A stretch of 56,870 nucleotides of DNA. It comes from Rhodococcus_G sp042754225 (GTDB taxonomy: Bacteria; Actinomycetota; Actinomycetes; Mycobacteriales; Mycobacteriaceae). Below are positions 1-7,519 of the stretch, in pieces (position 1 is the stretch's first letter; each line of letters begins with the position of its first letter). Under the pieces are notes generated by a model, which saw nothing but the letters and a program-made list of their open reading frames with translations, had not been told where the DNA came from and searched no databases. A program made the position numbers and the translations under genes. The stretch spans positions 1-56,870 of the forward strand of contig NZ_JBHZAH010000021.1 in NCBI RefSeq assembly GCF_042754225.1, in the 5' to 3' direction.

Positions 1-75
1 GAGCAGATCCGTCTCGACGGCGGACGCGCCGAGGCGTTCGAGGTGGACGTCACGAACGCCGTCGACGGCGGGTTC
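1..75 (+). pseudogene. Fragment of a short-chain dehydrogenase (window edge)
   Basis: Frame 1 is open from the first base. Its first ~20 codons read like the second beta strand region of a classical SDR (GGRAEAFEVDVTN, where the D-V-T stretch normally contacts the cofactor). After about base 75 the similarity disappears and the frame runs on, antisense to the DUF1772 gene, to a stop at 289-291. The NAG, YxxxK and C-terminal segments are therefore missing. This is either a 3'-truncated SDR or an old recombination edge. The upstream part lies outside the window. Confidence 0.5.
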
Positions 76-107
76 AACGCGTACTCGCGACGACGTCCGC
101 GCCGGCC

Positions 108-644
108 TCACCCCCGGGTGGGGCCGTTCTCCCTACGACCGGCAGTGAGCGCGCCGCAGGCCAGCACCGCCGAGGCGAGGCCCAGGCCCGTACGTACCCA
201 GTTCCAGCGATACCAGGCGGTCAACTCTGCCTGCACCGCCGCGGGCGGGAAAGTGGGGTCGAGCATGGCAAGGTTCGCGCCCACGAAATAGATCGGGAGG
301 GGCAACAGGGTCCCGACCATGCCGGATGTCGCCAGTGCCCAGGCGAGGCGCCCCGGTCGGTGGCTCCTGACGGCGGAGCGCGTGGTGACCGCCAGCAGGA
401 GGATCGAGGCGACCTCGAAGGGGAACACAGTCGCTCCGGTGACCGGCCCGTAGACCGCGAAGTGGCGCAGAAACGCCGCCGGTTCCATGGCACGCCACGA
501 CGGGACGATCACGGTCTGGGTGAGCAGGGCGCCACCTGCGAACGCCGAGGTGGCGGCGACCGCGGTTGTGTCGACGACGCGGGCTCCGCGCCATGAGGTC
601 GCCGGTCCTCGTAAAGGGGAAACAGCCTTCGGGGGCAGAGTCAT
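108..644 (-). CDS. DUF1772 (anthrone-oxygenase-like) membrane protein
   Basis: A 178-aa protein with four hydrophobic segments. It begins MTLPPKAV; TM1 follows VVDTTAVAATSAFAGG, and the C-terminal part has the W-Y-R-W-N-W-V-R-T loop typical of DUF1772 proteins. The family is related to anthrone oxygenases, but most bacterial members are uncharacterised. I chose the ATG at 644 because the sequence upstream in frame is low in hydrophobicity and unlike the family. The gene stands alone; its 3' end abuts the SDR fragment. No regulator is adjacent and the substrate cannot be predicted. Confidence 0.7.
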   Translation of the reverse strand: MTLPPKAVSPLRGPATSWRGARVVDTTAVAATSAFAGGALLTQTVIVPSWRAMEPAAFLRHFAVYGPVTGATVFPFEVASILLLAVTTRSAVRSHRPGRLAWALATSGMVGTLLPLPIYFVGANLAMLDPTFPPAAVQAELTAWYRWNWVRTGLGLASAVLACGALTAGRRENGPTRG

Positions 645-785
645 TGGCCGACTCCAGGTCTTGTATTCGATGGCTTCGGGACGTGCCGGAGGTAGAGGAT
701 CGAGGACGGCGCTCGAGTAGATCAAGAGTACCGCCGGCGCAGTGGTCTCTGATGACGGTCGGGCCTGGTAGGCGCTGGTGACGAG

Positions 786-1080
786 GTGAACTCGGCCAAG
801 CGTCGACCGGAACTTTGCATTCTCGAGCCCGTGAGCGTCCTCGAAAAGTACCGCCGGACGCTCGAGCATCACCTTCCGCGTAGCCGCGACATCTCGTTGA
901 TGATCGCCACGATCGCGGTTCTGGTCGGACAGTTCGTCGACTCCGAGGACTACTCCGCGCTGGGGGGCCACGACGAGTTCGCTCAGGCCCGCAACTCCCT
1001 CGGCGAGAGGCGCTTCGACGCCGCGCTGACCGGCGCCCGCTACTCAGGCCGCGGCATCGAGATATGCAGGGACGAGTGTG
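786..1080 (+). pseudogene. Possible C-terminal remnant of a LuxR-type ATPase regulator
   Basis: The open frame from 786 contains a run resembling the tail of the helical repeat region of large LuxR/AAA regulators: ARNSLGERRFDAALTGAR matches the recurrent A-R-x-x-L-G-x-x-x-F-x-A-A pattern, preceded by a hydrophobic helix (MIATIAVLVGQF). No HTH and no ATPase motif are present. The frame then runs antisense into the downstream VbhA-like gene and stops at 1151. I read it as a decayed fragment; it could also be a chance open frame. Bases 645-785 before it show no gene. Confidence 0.3.
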
Positions 1081-1313
1081 CCGTGATCAGCCGGCACAGG
1101 ATCCGCGTCCACCATCCGCCACTCCGCGCGCTGTTCGTACTCGTCGGCTGAAATGCTCCCGGCCAGGTACTCGGCCAGATCCGCGACCTGGTCGCGGCTC
1201 ACGTCCTCGGACGGGTCGTCTGCCAGCGTCTGCGACAGCACCCACCGATCCGATTCACTCAATGGTGCCCACAACTCTGGCCAACGTCGCTCGTACTCGC
1301 AGGGGTTCGACAT
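1044..1313 (-). CDS. Orphan VbhA-family antitoxin-like protein
   Basis: An 89-aa acidic protein starting MSNPCEYERRWPELW. Its core, LSESDRWVLSQTLADD followed by a helix ending DLAEYLAGSISADEYEQRA, resembles the antitoxin_VbhA helical domain that wraps Fic (AMP-transferase) toxins in bacteria. The start at 1313 has a good AGAAAGG ribosome site eight bases upstream. No Fic gene (HPFxxGNG motif) is present in the window, so it is an orphan. Such orphans are common in actinobacteria and their partners are unknown. The C-terminal ~25 residues are not obviously part of the domain. Confidence 0.6.
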   Translation of the reverse strand: MSNPCEYERRWPELWAPLSESDRWVLSQTLADDPSEDVSRDQVADLAEYLAGSISADEYEQRAEWRMVDADPVPADHGTLVPAYLDAAA

Positions 1314-1565
1314 TGTCGGGACCTTTCTGCCCTGGTCAGCAGCCCTGTCCATGCGGCCAGGACTCGTCTTTCCGACACGGCGCACATACTGCGAAAGCGT
1401 CACCTCAGCGCCTTGCCGTGCAAGCCACAGTGCCCTCCGGCGCGGCCGCGCGACAGGGGAGGAATACCTGGATACATGCCTGCTTTCCGGGAACAGACCG
1501 GGACACGGCCAGACCGATCAGGAATCGAGAAGCGTCGACATCGCGCCGCGCCTAGCGTGATCGTC

Positions 1566-1976
1566 ATGGACATCACCATTCACTCAGCCTTTCTTCCGCA
1601 CACCGACCACCAGGCCTCGCTGGCGTTCTACCGCGACATTCTCGGGTTCGAGGTCCGCAAGGAGGTCGGCTACAACGGGATGTACTGGATCACCGTCGGC
1701 CACCCGGACCAGCCCGGCACCTCGCTGGTGCTGCATCCGCCGGCCGCCGATCCCGGGATCACCGACGACGAGCGTCGCACGATCGCCGAGATGATGGCGA
1801 AGGGGACGTACGCGATCCTCACCCTGGCCACCCCGGACCTCGACGCGACCTTCGCGCAGCTCGAATCCAGCGGCGCCGAGATCGTCCAGGAACCGATCGA
1901 ACAGCCGTACGGCATCCGCGACTGCGCCGTCCGCGATCCCGCAGGCAACCTGATCCGCATCAACGAGGTGAACTGA
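1566..1976 (+). CDS. VOC-family (glyoxalase/bleomycin-resistance) protein
   Basis: A 136-aa single VOC unit: two beta-alpha-beta-beta-beta modules, with H-S-A-F-L-P-H-T-D near the N terminus, FYRDILGFEV, and the terminal DPAGNLIRINE that normally carries the metal-binding Glu. Members are metal-dependent lyases, isomerases, dioxygenases or drug-binding proteins; the substrate is not evident. ATG 1566 is preferred; a GTG at 1557 is possible. It ends two bases before the next VOC gene, so the two are almost certainly cotranscribed and may form one functional unit. Confidence 0.85.
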   Translation: MDITIHSAFLPHTDHQASLAFYRDILGFEVRKEVGYNGMYWITVGHPDQPGTSLVLHPPAADPGITDDERRTIAEMMAKGTYAILTLATPDLDATFAQLESSGAEIVQEPIEQPYGIRDCAVRDPAGNLIRINEVN

Positions 1977-1978
1977 CC

Positions 1979-2599
1979 ATGACCACCATCGAATCCCTCA
2001 CCGTCGAGTCCATCACCCTCGAGGTCCCCGATGCCGCGGCCGCCGGGGCCTTCTACGCCGCCTTCGGCGTCGGCGACCACGTCCAGGTGCGTGCCGCCGA
2101 GTCTCCGACGACCGGCTTCCGCGGCTACACCCTCTCGCTCGTGGTGTCCCAGCCGAACAACGTCGATGCCTTCATCGAGGCCGCCCTCGACGGCGGCGCC
2201 ACCACGATCAAGCCGGCCAAGAAGAGCTTCTGGGGGTACGGCGGCGTCGTGCAGGCCCCGGACGGTGCGATCTGGAAGGTGGCGTCGTCGTCGAAGAAGA
2301 ACACCGGACCCGCCACCCGGCGGTTCGACGACCTCGTGCTGTTGCTGGGCGTCGAGGACGTCAAGGCGACCAAGCAGTTCTACGTCGATCGTGGGCTGAC
2401 GGTGGCGAAGAGCTTCGGCCGCAAGTACGTCGAGTTCGAGGCCGCGCCCGCGAAGGTCAAGCTGGCCCTGTACGGACGCCGCGCCCTGGCCAAGGACGCC
2501 GGTGTCGCTCCGGACGGAAGCGGGTCGCACCGGATCGTCCTCGGCAGCGCCGCCGGATCGTTCACCGACCCGGACGGCTTTTCATGGGAAAATTCCTGA
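1979..2599 (+). CDS. Two-domain VOC-family glyoxalase
   Basis: A 206-aa protein with two successive VOC modules: residues 1-~105 (SITLEVPDAAAAGAFYAAF ... QAPDGAIWKV) and ~115-206 (LVLLLGVEDVKATKQFYVDRGL ... DPDGFSWENS). The second half resembles glyoxalase-like actinobacterial proteins, with the DPDG turn near the C terminus. It starts two bases after the upstream VOC gene and is probably translationally coupled to it. A strong hairpin follows. The substrate is unknown. Confidence 0.85.
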   Translation: MTTIESLTVESITLEVPDAAAAGAFYAAFGVGDHVQVRAAESPTTGFRGYTLSLVVSQPNNVDAFIEAALDGGATTIKPAKKSFWGYGGVVQAPDGAIWKVASSSKKNTGPATRRFDDLVLLLGVEDVKATKQFYVDRGLTVAKSFGRKYVEFEAAPAKVKLALYGRRALAKDAGVAPDGSGSHRIVLGSAAGSFTDPDGFSWENS

Positions 2600-2642
2600 G
2601 CCTGAGTCGATTTCAGGCACACACTGCTGGAGCAGCAGACCG

Positions 2643-2679
2643 CACACCCCGCCGGAGTTCGCGATTCCGGCGGGGTGTG
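2643..2679. terminator. Bidirectional hairpin terminator
   Basis: Perfect 13-bp arms CACACCCCGCCGG and CCGGCGGGGTGTG with an 11-nt loop lie between the convergent VOC operon and the tetR gene. There is no U tract, as is usual in high-GC actinobacteria. Confidence 0.75.
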
Positions 2680-2682
2680 TCG

Positions 2683-3267
2683 TCAGCTGTGCGAGAGGTG
2701 ATGACCCAGCAGGACCCCGAGCTGGATGCGCGCATCGACGAAGGGCTGGCTCGACTCGAGCGCGCGGCTCTGCACGATGGCGCCCTCGATCACCGACAAC
2801 AGCAGTCCCGCCATCGAGCGCGCGGTCTCTTCCTCGATTCCCGCCGCGACCATGCCGTCGGCGAGCCGGGCGGTCCAGTCGGTGAACGCCTGGCCGGCGG
2901 CGGACTGCACCGCGGGATCGAGCTCGTCCAGGGCGGCGGCCATCATGAACGAGCCCAGCCGGTACTCGCTGGACTCGAGCGGCTCACGCCAGAATGCGAA
3001 CAGCTCGTCCAACCACTGCTCCACCGACGGCTCGTTCGCCAGCTTCTCGGACATCGCGTTCAGGTGTGAGTACACCAATCTCGACACGATCCGGGTGGCC
3101 GTCTCGACGAGCTGGCCCTTGCCGGACGGGAAGTGCTGGTACAGGGAGTTCCGCGACGCGTTGCTGCGTTTGAGCAGCTCAGTCACTCCTGCCGCGTTCA
3201 CCCCGAGCTCCTGGACGATGGCAATCGTGCTCGCGAGGAGTCGAGCGCGCGGGCGTGCCGTGGTCAT
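2683..3267 (-). CDS. TetR-family repressor
   Basis: A 194-aa protein with an N-terminal HTH (VNAAGVTELLKRSNASRNSLYQHF, residues ~22-45) and a ligand-binding C-terminal domain (LDELFAFWREPLESSEYRLG..., TetR_C type of AcrR/YxaF-like proteins). It is divergent from a KAS III gene across an 89-bp gap containing two copies of a 16-bp dyad. It probably represses both itself and the KAS III gene, with an acyl-type or hydrophobic effector as a guess. A G-S-F-M-M-A-A-A helix lies in the effector domain. Confidence 0.9.
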   Translation of the reverse strand: MTTARPRARLLASTIAIVQELGVNAAGVTELLKRSNASRNSLYQHFPSGKGQLVETATRIVSRLVYSHLNAMSEKLANEPSVEQWLDELFAFWREPLESSEYRLGSFMMAAALDELDPAVQSAAGQAFTDWTARLADGMVAAGIEEETARSMAGLLLSVIEGAIVQSRALESSQPFVDARIQLGVLLGHHLSHS

Positions 3268-3291
3268 GCGAGTCCCCTCCGAAACCTTGTG

Positions 3292-3341
3292 TGGACCGAT
3301 CAGTTCATGTTAGATCTACCCCATATGGACTGATCGGTCCA
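3292..3341. promoter_or_regulatory. Twin TetR operators in the tetR/KAS III divergent promoter
   Basis: Two 16-bp near-palindromes, TGGACCGATCAGTTCA (3292-3307) and TGGACTGATCGGTCCA (3326-3341), are 34 bp apart centre to centre and mirror each other. Together 3290-3304 and 3329-3343 form a 15-bp inverted repeat. They flank the space where the two promoters must lie, as expected for TetR autoregulation. Confidence 0.75.
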
Positions 3342-3356
3342 CATGAGGAGGATGCT

Positions 3357-4394
3357 GTGCCCGCCCCAATCGCCACCGCCAGTCCCATCGCCCATGCTGC
3401 CCTGCTGGGCCTCGGGGCGTACCGACCCCGCCGCGTCGTCCCCAACGCCGAAATCGTCGACCAGATCGACTCCACCGACGAATGGATCAGGACCCGTTCC
3501 GGCATCACGTCACGCCACTGGGCCGACCCCGACGAGACCATCGTCTCCATGAGCGTCGCCGCCGCCCGCGACGCGCTCACCGCCGCGGGCCTCGCGGCCG
3601 AGCAGATCGACGCGGTCGTGCTGGCCACCTCGTCTCAGATGGTGCTGGGCCCGTCGGCAGGCGCGATCGTGGCCACCGAACTCGGCATGCACGACACCGC
3701 CGCGTACGACATCTCCGCCGGGTGCGCGGGCTTCTGTTATGCGCTCGGCAACGCCGCGAGTCTCGTTCGCGCGGGGCAGGCTCGGCACGTCCTGGTGATC
3801 GGCGTGGAACGACTGTCCGACCTTCTCGATCCGACCGACCGGACCTGTGCGTTCATCTTCGCCGACGGTGCGGGCGCGGTCGTGGTGGGCCCCGCCGACG
3901 CCGAGGGGATCGGCCCGGTCGCGTGGGGCTCCGACGGAAGCCAGACCGCAGCGATCAAGCAGGACAAGGACTTCAAACAGTACTTCGCCGAGGTCGCAGC
4001 CGCCGAGGCCAGCGGCGGCAGCACGGAACGGCCGTACATCCGGATGAACGGTCAGGCCGTGTTCCGGTGGGCCGTCACCTTCCTCGAGAAGGCGTGCCGC
4101 GACGCCCTGGAGAAGGCCGGGGTCACGACCGACGACCTGGACGCCTTCGTGCCGCACCAGGCCAACAGCCGCATCACCGACGCGCTGATCCGGACGCTGG
4201 GACTGCCGGAGACCGTCGCGGTCGCCCGCGACATCGTCGAGTCCGGCAACACCAGCGCGGCCTCGATCCCGATGGCGATGGAACAGCTCATCCGATCCGG
4301 CGGCGCCAAGCCCGGCGACACCGCGTTGCTGCTCGGCTTCGGCGCCGGACTGGCCTACGCAGGACAGGTCGTCCGGCTCCCCGCGATCGCGTAG
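3357..4394 (+). CDS. 3-oxoacyl-ACP synthase III (KAS III, FabH-like)
   Basis: A 345-aa condensing enzyme of the chalcone/stilbene synthase fold. The catalytic triad is visible: Cys in SAGCAGFCYA, His in VPHQANSRITDAL, Asn in SGNTSAASIP. KAS III enzymes condense an acyl-CoA primer with malonyl-ACP to start fatty-acid synthesis or make related beta-keto products. Start is GTG 3357, set by GAGGAGG five bases upstream; no in-frame ATG fits. Standing outside any fab cluster and under its own TetR, it is more likely a specialised or inducible copy than the housekeeping FabH (see the second copy at 50885-51904). Confidence 0.9.
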   Translation: MPAPIATASPIAHAALLGLGAYRPRRVVPNAEIVDQIDSTDEWIRTRSGITSRHWADPDETIVSMSVAAARDALTAAGLAAEQIDAVVLATSSQMVLGPSAGAIVATELGMHDTAAYDISAGCAGFCYALGNAASLVRAGQARHVLVIGVERLSDLLDPTDRTCAFIFADGAGAVVVGPADAEGIGPVAWGSDGSQTAAIKQDKDFKQYFAEVAAAEASGGSTERPYIRMNGQAVFRWAVTFLEKACRDALEKAGVTTDDLDAFVPHQANSRITDALIRTLGLPETVAVARDIVESGNTSAASIPMAMEQLIRSGGAKPGDTALLLGFGAGLAYAGQVVRLPAIA

Positions 4395-4401
4395 CTCACC
4401 A

Positions 4402-4442
4402 GGCCTGGCGGGCACGTCCCCCTGTGCGGTGCCCGCCAGGCC
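4402..4442 (+). terminator. Hairpin terminator after the KAS III gene
   Basis: Perfect 14-bp arms GGCCTGGCGGGCAC and GTGCCCGCCAGGCC with a 13-nt loop begin eight bases after the stop codon. Confidence 0.75.
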
Positions 4443-4624
4443 GGTCGCACCGAAGACGAGCGCGAGAAGGACTCGATGCGCCTCCGACGCGGCGGGAATC
4501 GCCGAGAGTCGCTGCGCGAGTGCGCCGTCCAGATCGCACGATTTGTAACAGTTTGTTTAGTATCGCCGAGTAAGAAGATATAGCGAACATCTCGATTCTC
4601 GTGGTATCGGATAACAGGGGAGTG

Positions 4625-5170
4625 ATGATGAGCAAACTGATGCTGCGCCGTGTGAGCGCTGCGGCACTGGCCACCGTCGGACTGGGGACGGCGGTGGCGA
4701 CTGGAGGAGGCGCCGTCGCGAGTGCTCAGCCGGCGCCGCCGACCTCGACGACGATGACGTGCTCGAGCGCTAATCCGCTCTTCTGGGCACCGTCGTTCAC
4801 CTGGAACGTCAATGCCGCCTCGGGCGAGTCGCTCCGCCCCGGCGGATCCGGGCTCGAGCCCGCCATCTTGCTGAGCGGCGGAAACGAACTGCCCGCGCCG
4901 CCCGGTGGCCTCCTGCCGAGCATCGGAATCAACTGGTACGGCACGCGGGTGCTGGTCGACTGGCACAACACGACGACGGGGGCCACCGGCCACAGCGTCA
5001 GCGACGAGGCCGCACTGCAGCAGAAGCCCGGGATCCCGATCAACCGCACCTGGACCGGCACCGGAACGGTGGACTTCACCGTCACCGTCCAGACCGGCGG
5101 CGGGTGGTGGTTCGTCAATCCGCAGAACGCCGTCTGCAAGGGAACGATCTCCGTAGTACCCGGGCGCTGA
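4625..5170 (+). CDS. Small secreted protein, unknown function
   Basis: A 181-aa protein with a Sec signal peptide (MSKLMLRRVSAAALATVG..., likely cleavage after AVASA). The mature part has two cysteines (TMTCSSA and NAVCKG) that can form one disulfide spanning nearly the whole domain, and is rich in beta-prone sequence. It contains VDWHNTTTGATGH, matched by VQWTNLTTGFRGF in the secreted protein at 13750-14121; the two may share a fold. Start ATG 4625 (or 4628) follows an AGGGGAG ribosome site. No enzymatic motif is visible. Confidence 0.7.
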   Translation: MMSKLMLRRVSAAALATVGLGTAVATGGGAVASAQPAPPTSTTMTCSSANPLFWAPSFTWNVNAASGESLRPGGSGLEPAILLSGGNELPAPPGGLLPSIGINWYGTRVLVDWHNTTTGATGHSVSDEAALQQKPGIPINRTWTGTGTVDFTVTVQTGGGWWFVNPQNAVCKGTISVVPGR

Positions 5171-5181
5171 CTCGGATCGGT

Positions 5182-5213
5182 CCCGGTTGGCGCAGCGACC
5201 TGCGCCAGCCGGG
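5182..5213. terminator. Bidirectional hairpin terminator
   Basis: Arms CCCGGTTGGCGCAG and CTGCGCCAGCCGGG (one G-U pair) with a CGAC loop lie between the secreted-protein gene and the convergent LtrA gene. Confidence 0.75.
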
Positions 5214-5245
5214 TCGACCCGGCCCGGCTCGGCGGAGGCGCCCGG

Positions 5246-6394
5246 CTACACGTACGCGCTGTGCTGGCCGGTGCGCAGAGTGATCAGGTCGTCGGCGATC
5301 ACGGCGACGTAGGCGACGCCGACGAGGGCCGCGAGTTGCGCCCAGGCAACCCACGCGACGCCGATAGGGATCGTCGCGGCGACGGCCGCCGCAGCAACCA
5401 GGCGGTACCACGCGCGCGGTAGGCGCAGCGCGACGCGGAAGAAGAACTGGCCGAGGAAGTACAGGGTGACACCGCCGGAGAGCGCGGCGGCCGCGGCTAC
5501 CGAGGCGGCCTCGTTGCCGTGCGCGATGCTCATCTTGATGCCGGCGGCGGTGATGATGATGCCGACCAGCAGCGGATAAAGGGCGTAACCGTAGGCGAGG
5601 ACCGCGACCGTCGATCGCTGCCGATCCGGCACGGTGGACAGCGCGTGTTCGCCCCGCTCGTCGTCGATGCCGAAGTACGCCCACCACAGCACGTATGCCA
5701 GCGCCAGCCCGAGTGCCACGTTCGTCACCAGGCCGACCGTCAGCTTCTCCCCCGCCAGCCCCGCGCCGATCGAAACGACGGACTCGCCGACCGCGACGAT
5801 GACCACCAGGCCGTGCCGCTCGCAGAAGTGACTGGTCCGAACCACGAAATCGCCGGTGTCGACCAGGTACGGACTGAGCACCTGAACCGCGAATGCCAAC
5901 GCCCAGCAGAGGTATTGGATCCAGCCGTGGGTGAATCCACCAGCCAGCACCAGTGCGGCCGCCAGCGCGTTGAGCGGCGCGAGCCGCGTGATGGCCCGCG
6001 TCGCCGACGGGCCGCCGTTGGCGTAGAACATCGCCGTGTGCACCACGTTGACCAGCACGTAGCCGAGCCCGAACGCGATTCCGGTGCCGTGGAAGGCATC
6101 CGGGATGGCCAGCGCCAGCACGAAGAATCCGAACATGCCGATCAGCAGGAAGGTTCGCCGCGCCGAACTGTTCGGTGCGACCTCGTTGGTGAGCCAGACG
6201 TAACCGCTGTACATCCACCAGATCACCCCGAAGAGCAGGGCCACCTGGCCCACCGCCTGCCAGCTCGGCTGGTGGGTGAAGACGTGGGTCAACTGGGTGA
6301 TGGTGAAGACGAAGACGAGGTCGAAGAAGAGCTCCAGGGTCGACGCTCTGACCTGTCCCCCTTCCGCATCGGTCGCGCTCTCCGTGCCGGTCAC
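5246..6394 (-). CDS. LtrA-family (low temperature requirement A) membrane protein
   Basis: A 382-aa polytopic protein of the LtrA family. It has the diagnostic N-terminal VRASTLELFFDLVFVFTITQ, then repeated helices and the mid-protein F-C-E-R-H-G-L-V-V-I-V-A-V-G-E-S motif. About ten hydrophobic segments are visible. LtrA was named from Listeria growth at low temperature, but its biochemical role is unknown. It is divergent from the metal-type operon at 6552. Start ATG 6394 gives the normal N terminus, with a short acidic tail before the family motif. Confidence 0.85.
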   Translation of the reverse strand: MTGTESATDAEGGQVRASTLELFFDLVFVFTITQLTHVFTHQPSWQAVGQVALLFGVIWWMYSGYVWLTNEVAPNSSARRTFLLIGMFGFFVLALAIPDAFHGTGIAFGLGYVLVNVVHTAMFYANGGPSATRAITRLAPLNALAAALVLAGGFTHGWIQYLCWALAFAVQVLSPYLVDTGDFVVRTSHFCERHGLVVIVAVGESVVSIGAGLAGEKLTVGLVTNVALGLALAYVLWWAYFGIDDERGEHALSTVPDRQRSTVAVLAYGYALYPLLVGIIITAAGIKMSIAHGNEAASVAAAAALSGGVTLYFLGQFFFRVALRLPRAWYRLVAAAAVAATIPIGVAWVAWAQLAALVGVAYVAVIADDLITLRTGQHSAYV

Positions 6395-6487
6395 GGCAAG
6401 AGCCTAGAACGGGCCGGACGGGTGCGCGCGGCGATCCTTCGAACGCCACCGGCGGCGTGACCCACGGCGTATACGCAAAGAGGTTGC

Positions 6488-6508
6488 ACATACCCCCTAG
6501 GGGTATGT
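6488..6508. promoter_or_regulatory. CsoR-type metal-responsive operator
   Basis: ATACCCCCTAGGGGTAT at 6490-6506, extended by ACAT and GTGT-like flanks, is a G/C-tract dyad of the kind bound by CsoR/RcnR-family copper or nickel sensors (TACCCC...GGGGTA). It sits 44 bp upstream of the His-rich gene. No csoR gene is in the window, so the regulator would act in trans. Confidence 0.65.
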
Positions 6509-6551
6509 ATGTTCGGTGTGTCAGACCGACGACACGACGAGAGGCACCGCA

Positions 6552-7424
6552 ATGAGCAACCACACGCACGCCGACCACGCGGCCCACACCGACCACCAGC
6601 ACACGGACCACGCGGCCGCGGGCCACGGCGGCCGCGGCGGGCATGCCCACACCGCCCACGCCCACACCGCCCCGGCAGGCCACCACGCACACAGCGCCGG
6701 CGCTCCGGGAGGCCTCCAGATCACCCAGGACGGCTACACGCTGGATCTCGCCGAGACCATCGTCCGCCCGGGCGACGTCGACTTCCGGTTCCGCATCCTC
6801 GGCCCGGACGGCCGGCCGGTCACCGACTACGCCCCGATCCACGACCGCGCCCTGCACCTGATCGTGGTGCAGCGCGAACTGACCGGGTTCTGGCACGTGC
6901 ACCCCGAACTCGCGACCGACGGCACCTGGTCGGTGCGGCTGAACCTGCCCGCCGCCGGCACCTACCGCGTGTTCACCGATATCGCGCCGACGCAGCTCGG
7001 GCGCACGATCACCCTCGGCGCCGATCTCGCAGTGGCCGGCAGCTACGACCCGCAGCCGACGCCGGGCCAGAATCGCACCGCGGTCGTCGACGACTACGAG
7101 GTAGTCCTCGACGGGGATCTCGTCACCGACAGCGGCGACCTCCTGACCCTGACCGTGCGCAAGGACGGCCGGCCCGTCGCCGACCTGCAGCCCTACCTGG
7201 CCGCGTTCGGCCACCTGGTGATCCTCCGGGCCGGCGACCTGGCCTACGTCCACGTTCACCCGAACGGCGAACCCGGCGACGGCGTCACCGCGCCCGGCCC
7301 CGACATCACCTTCCACACCGCGGTGCCCGGCCGCGGAACCTACCGGCTCTTCCTCGATTTCAAGCACGGAGACACCGTCCGCACTGCCGCGTTCACCCTC
7401 GACGCCACCGACCACCGGCACTGA
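6552..7424 (+). CDS. His-rich metal-binding protein with duplicated HxHP domain
   Basis: A 290-aa protein. Residues 1-~52 are a low-complexity arm with 15 histidines (HADHAAHTDHQHTDH...). Two similar beta-rich halves follow: the first has LHLIVVQRELTGFWHVHPEL then GTYRVFTDI, the second has GHLVILRAGDLAYVHVHP then GTYRLFLDF. The paired HVHP motifs suggest two equivalent metal sites. There is no signal peptide, so it is presumably cytosolic unless exported otherwise. Start ATG 6552 follows GAGAGG. With the CsoR-type operator upstream and the MFS gene downstream, a copper storage or tolerance role is inferred. Confidence 0.7.
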   Translation: MSNHTHADHAAHTDHQHTDHAAAGHGGRGGHAHTAHAHTAPAGHHAHSAGAPGGLQITQDGYTLDLAETIVRPGDVDFRFRILGPDGRPVTDYAPIHDRALHLIVVQRELTGFWHVHPELATDGTWSVRLNLPAAGTYRVFTDIAPTQLGRTITLGADLAVAGSYDPQPTPGQNRTAVVDDYEVVLDGDLVTDSGDLLTLTVRKDGRPVADLQPYLAAFGHLVILRAGDLAYVHVHPNGEPGDGVTAPGPDITFHTAVPGRGTYRLFLDFKHGDTVRTAAFTLDATDHRH

Positions 7425-7438
7425 CGCCGCCCCGACCC

Positions 7439-7481
7439 AAGGAGAACCCATGTGCGACTGCTGCTGTCCCCGCACCCGTGA
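7439..7481 (+). promoter_or_regulatory. Strong RBS with Cys-rich or 9-codon leader frame before the MFS gene
   Basis: An ideal AAGGAG (7439-7444) stands five bases before ATG 7450, whose frame opens M-C-D-C-C-C-P but then overlaps the MFS gene out of frame without an early stop. From GTG 7452 the same ribosome site could instead serve a nine-codon peptide, MRLLLSPHP, ending at 7481. The MFS gene proper starts at 7520 with a weaker site. This looks like a translational leader; function is unproven. Confidence 0.4.
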
Positions 7482-7519
7482 CCCACCCCTCCCCGCATAC
7501 CCCGAAGGATGCATTCGCG

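Noticed and set aside
5115..7514. A 799-codon open frame on the minus strand
   Set aside because: It is antisense to the secreted-protein and His-rich genes and out of frame with the LtrA gene; its translation is Arg/Gly-rich without domains. It is a high-GC shadow.
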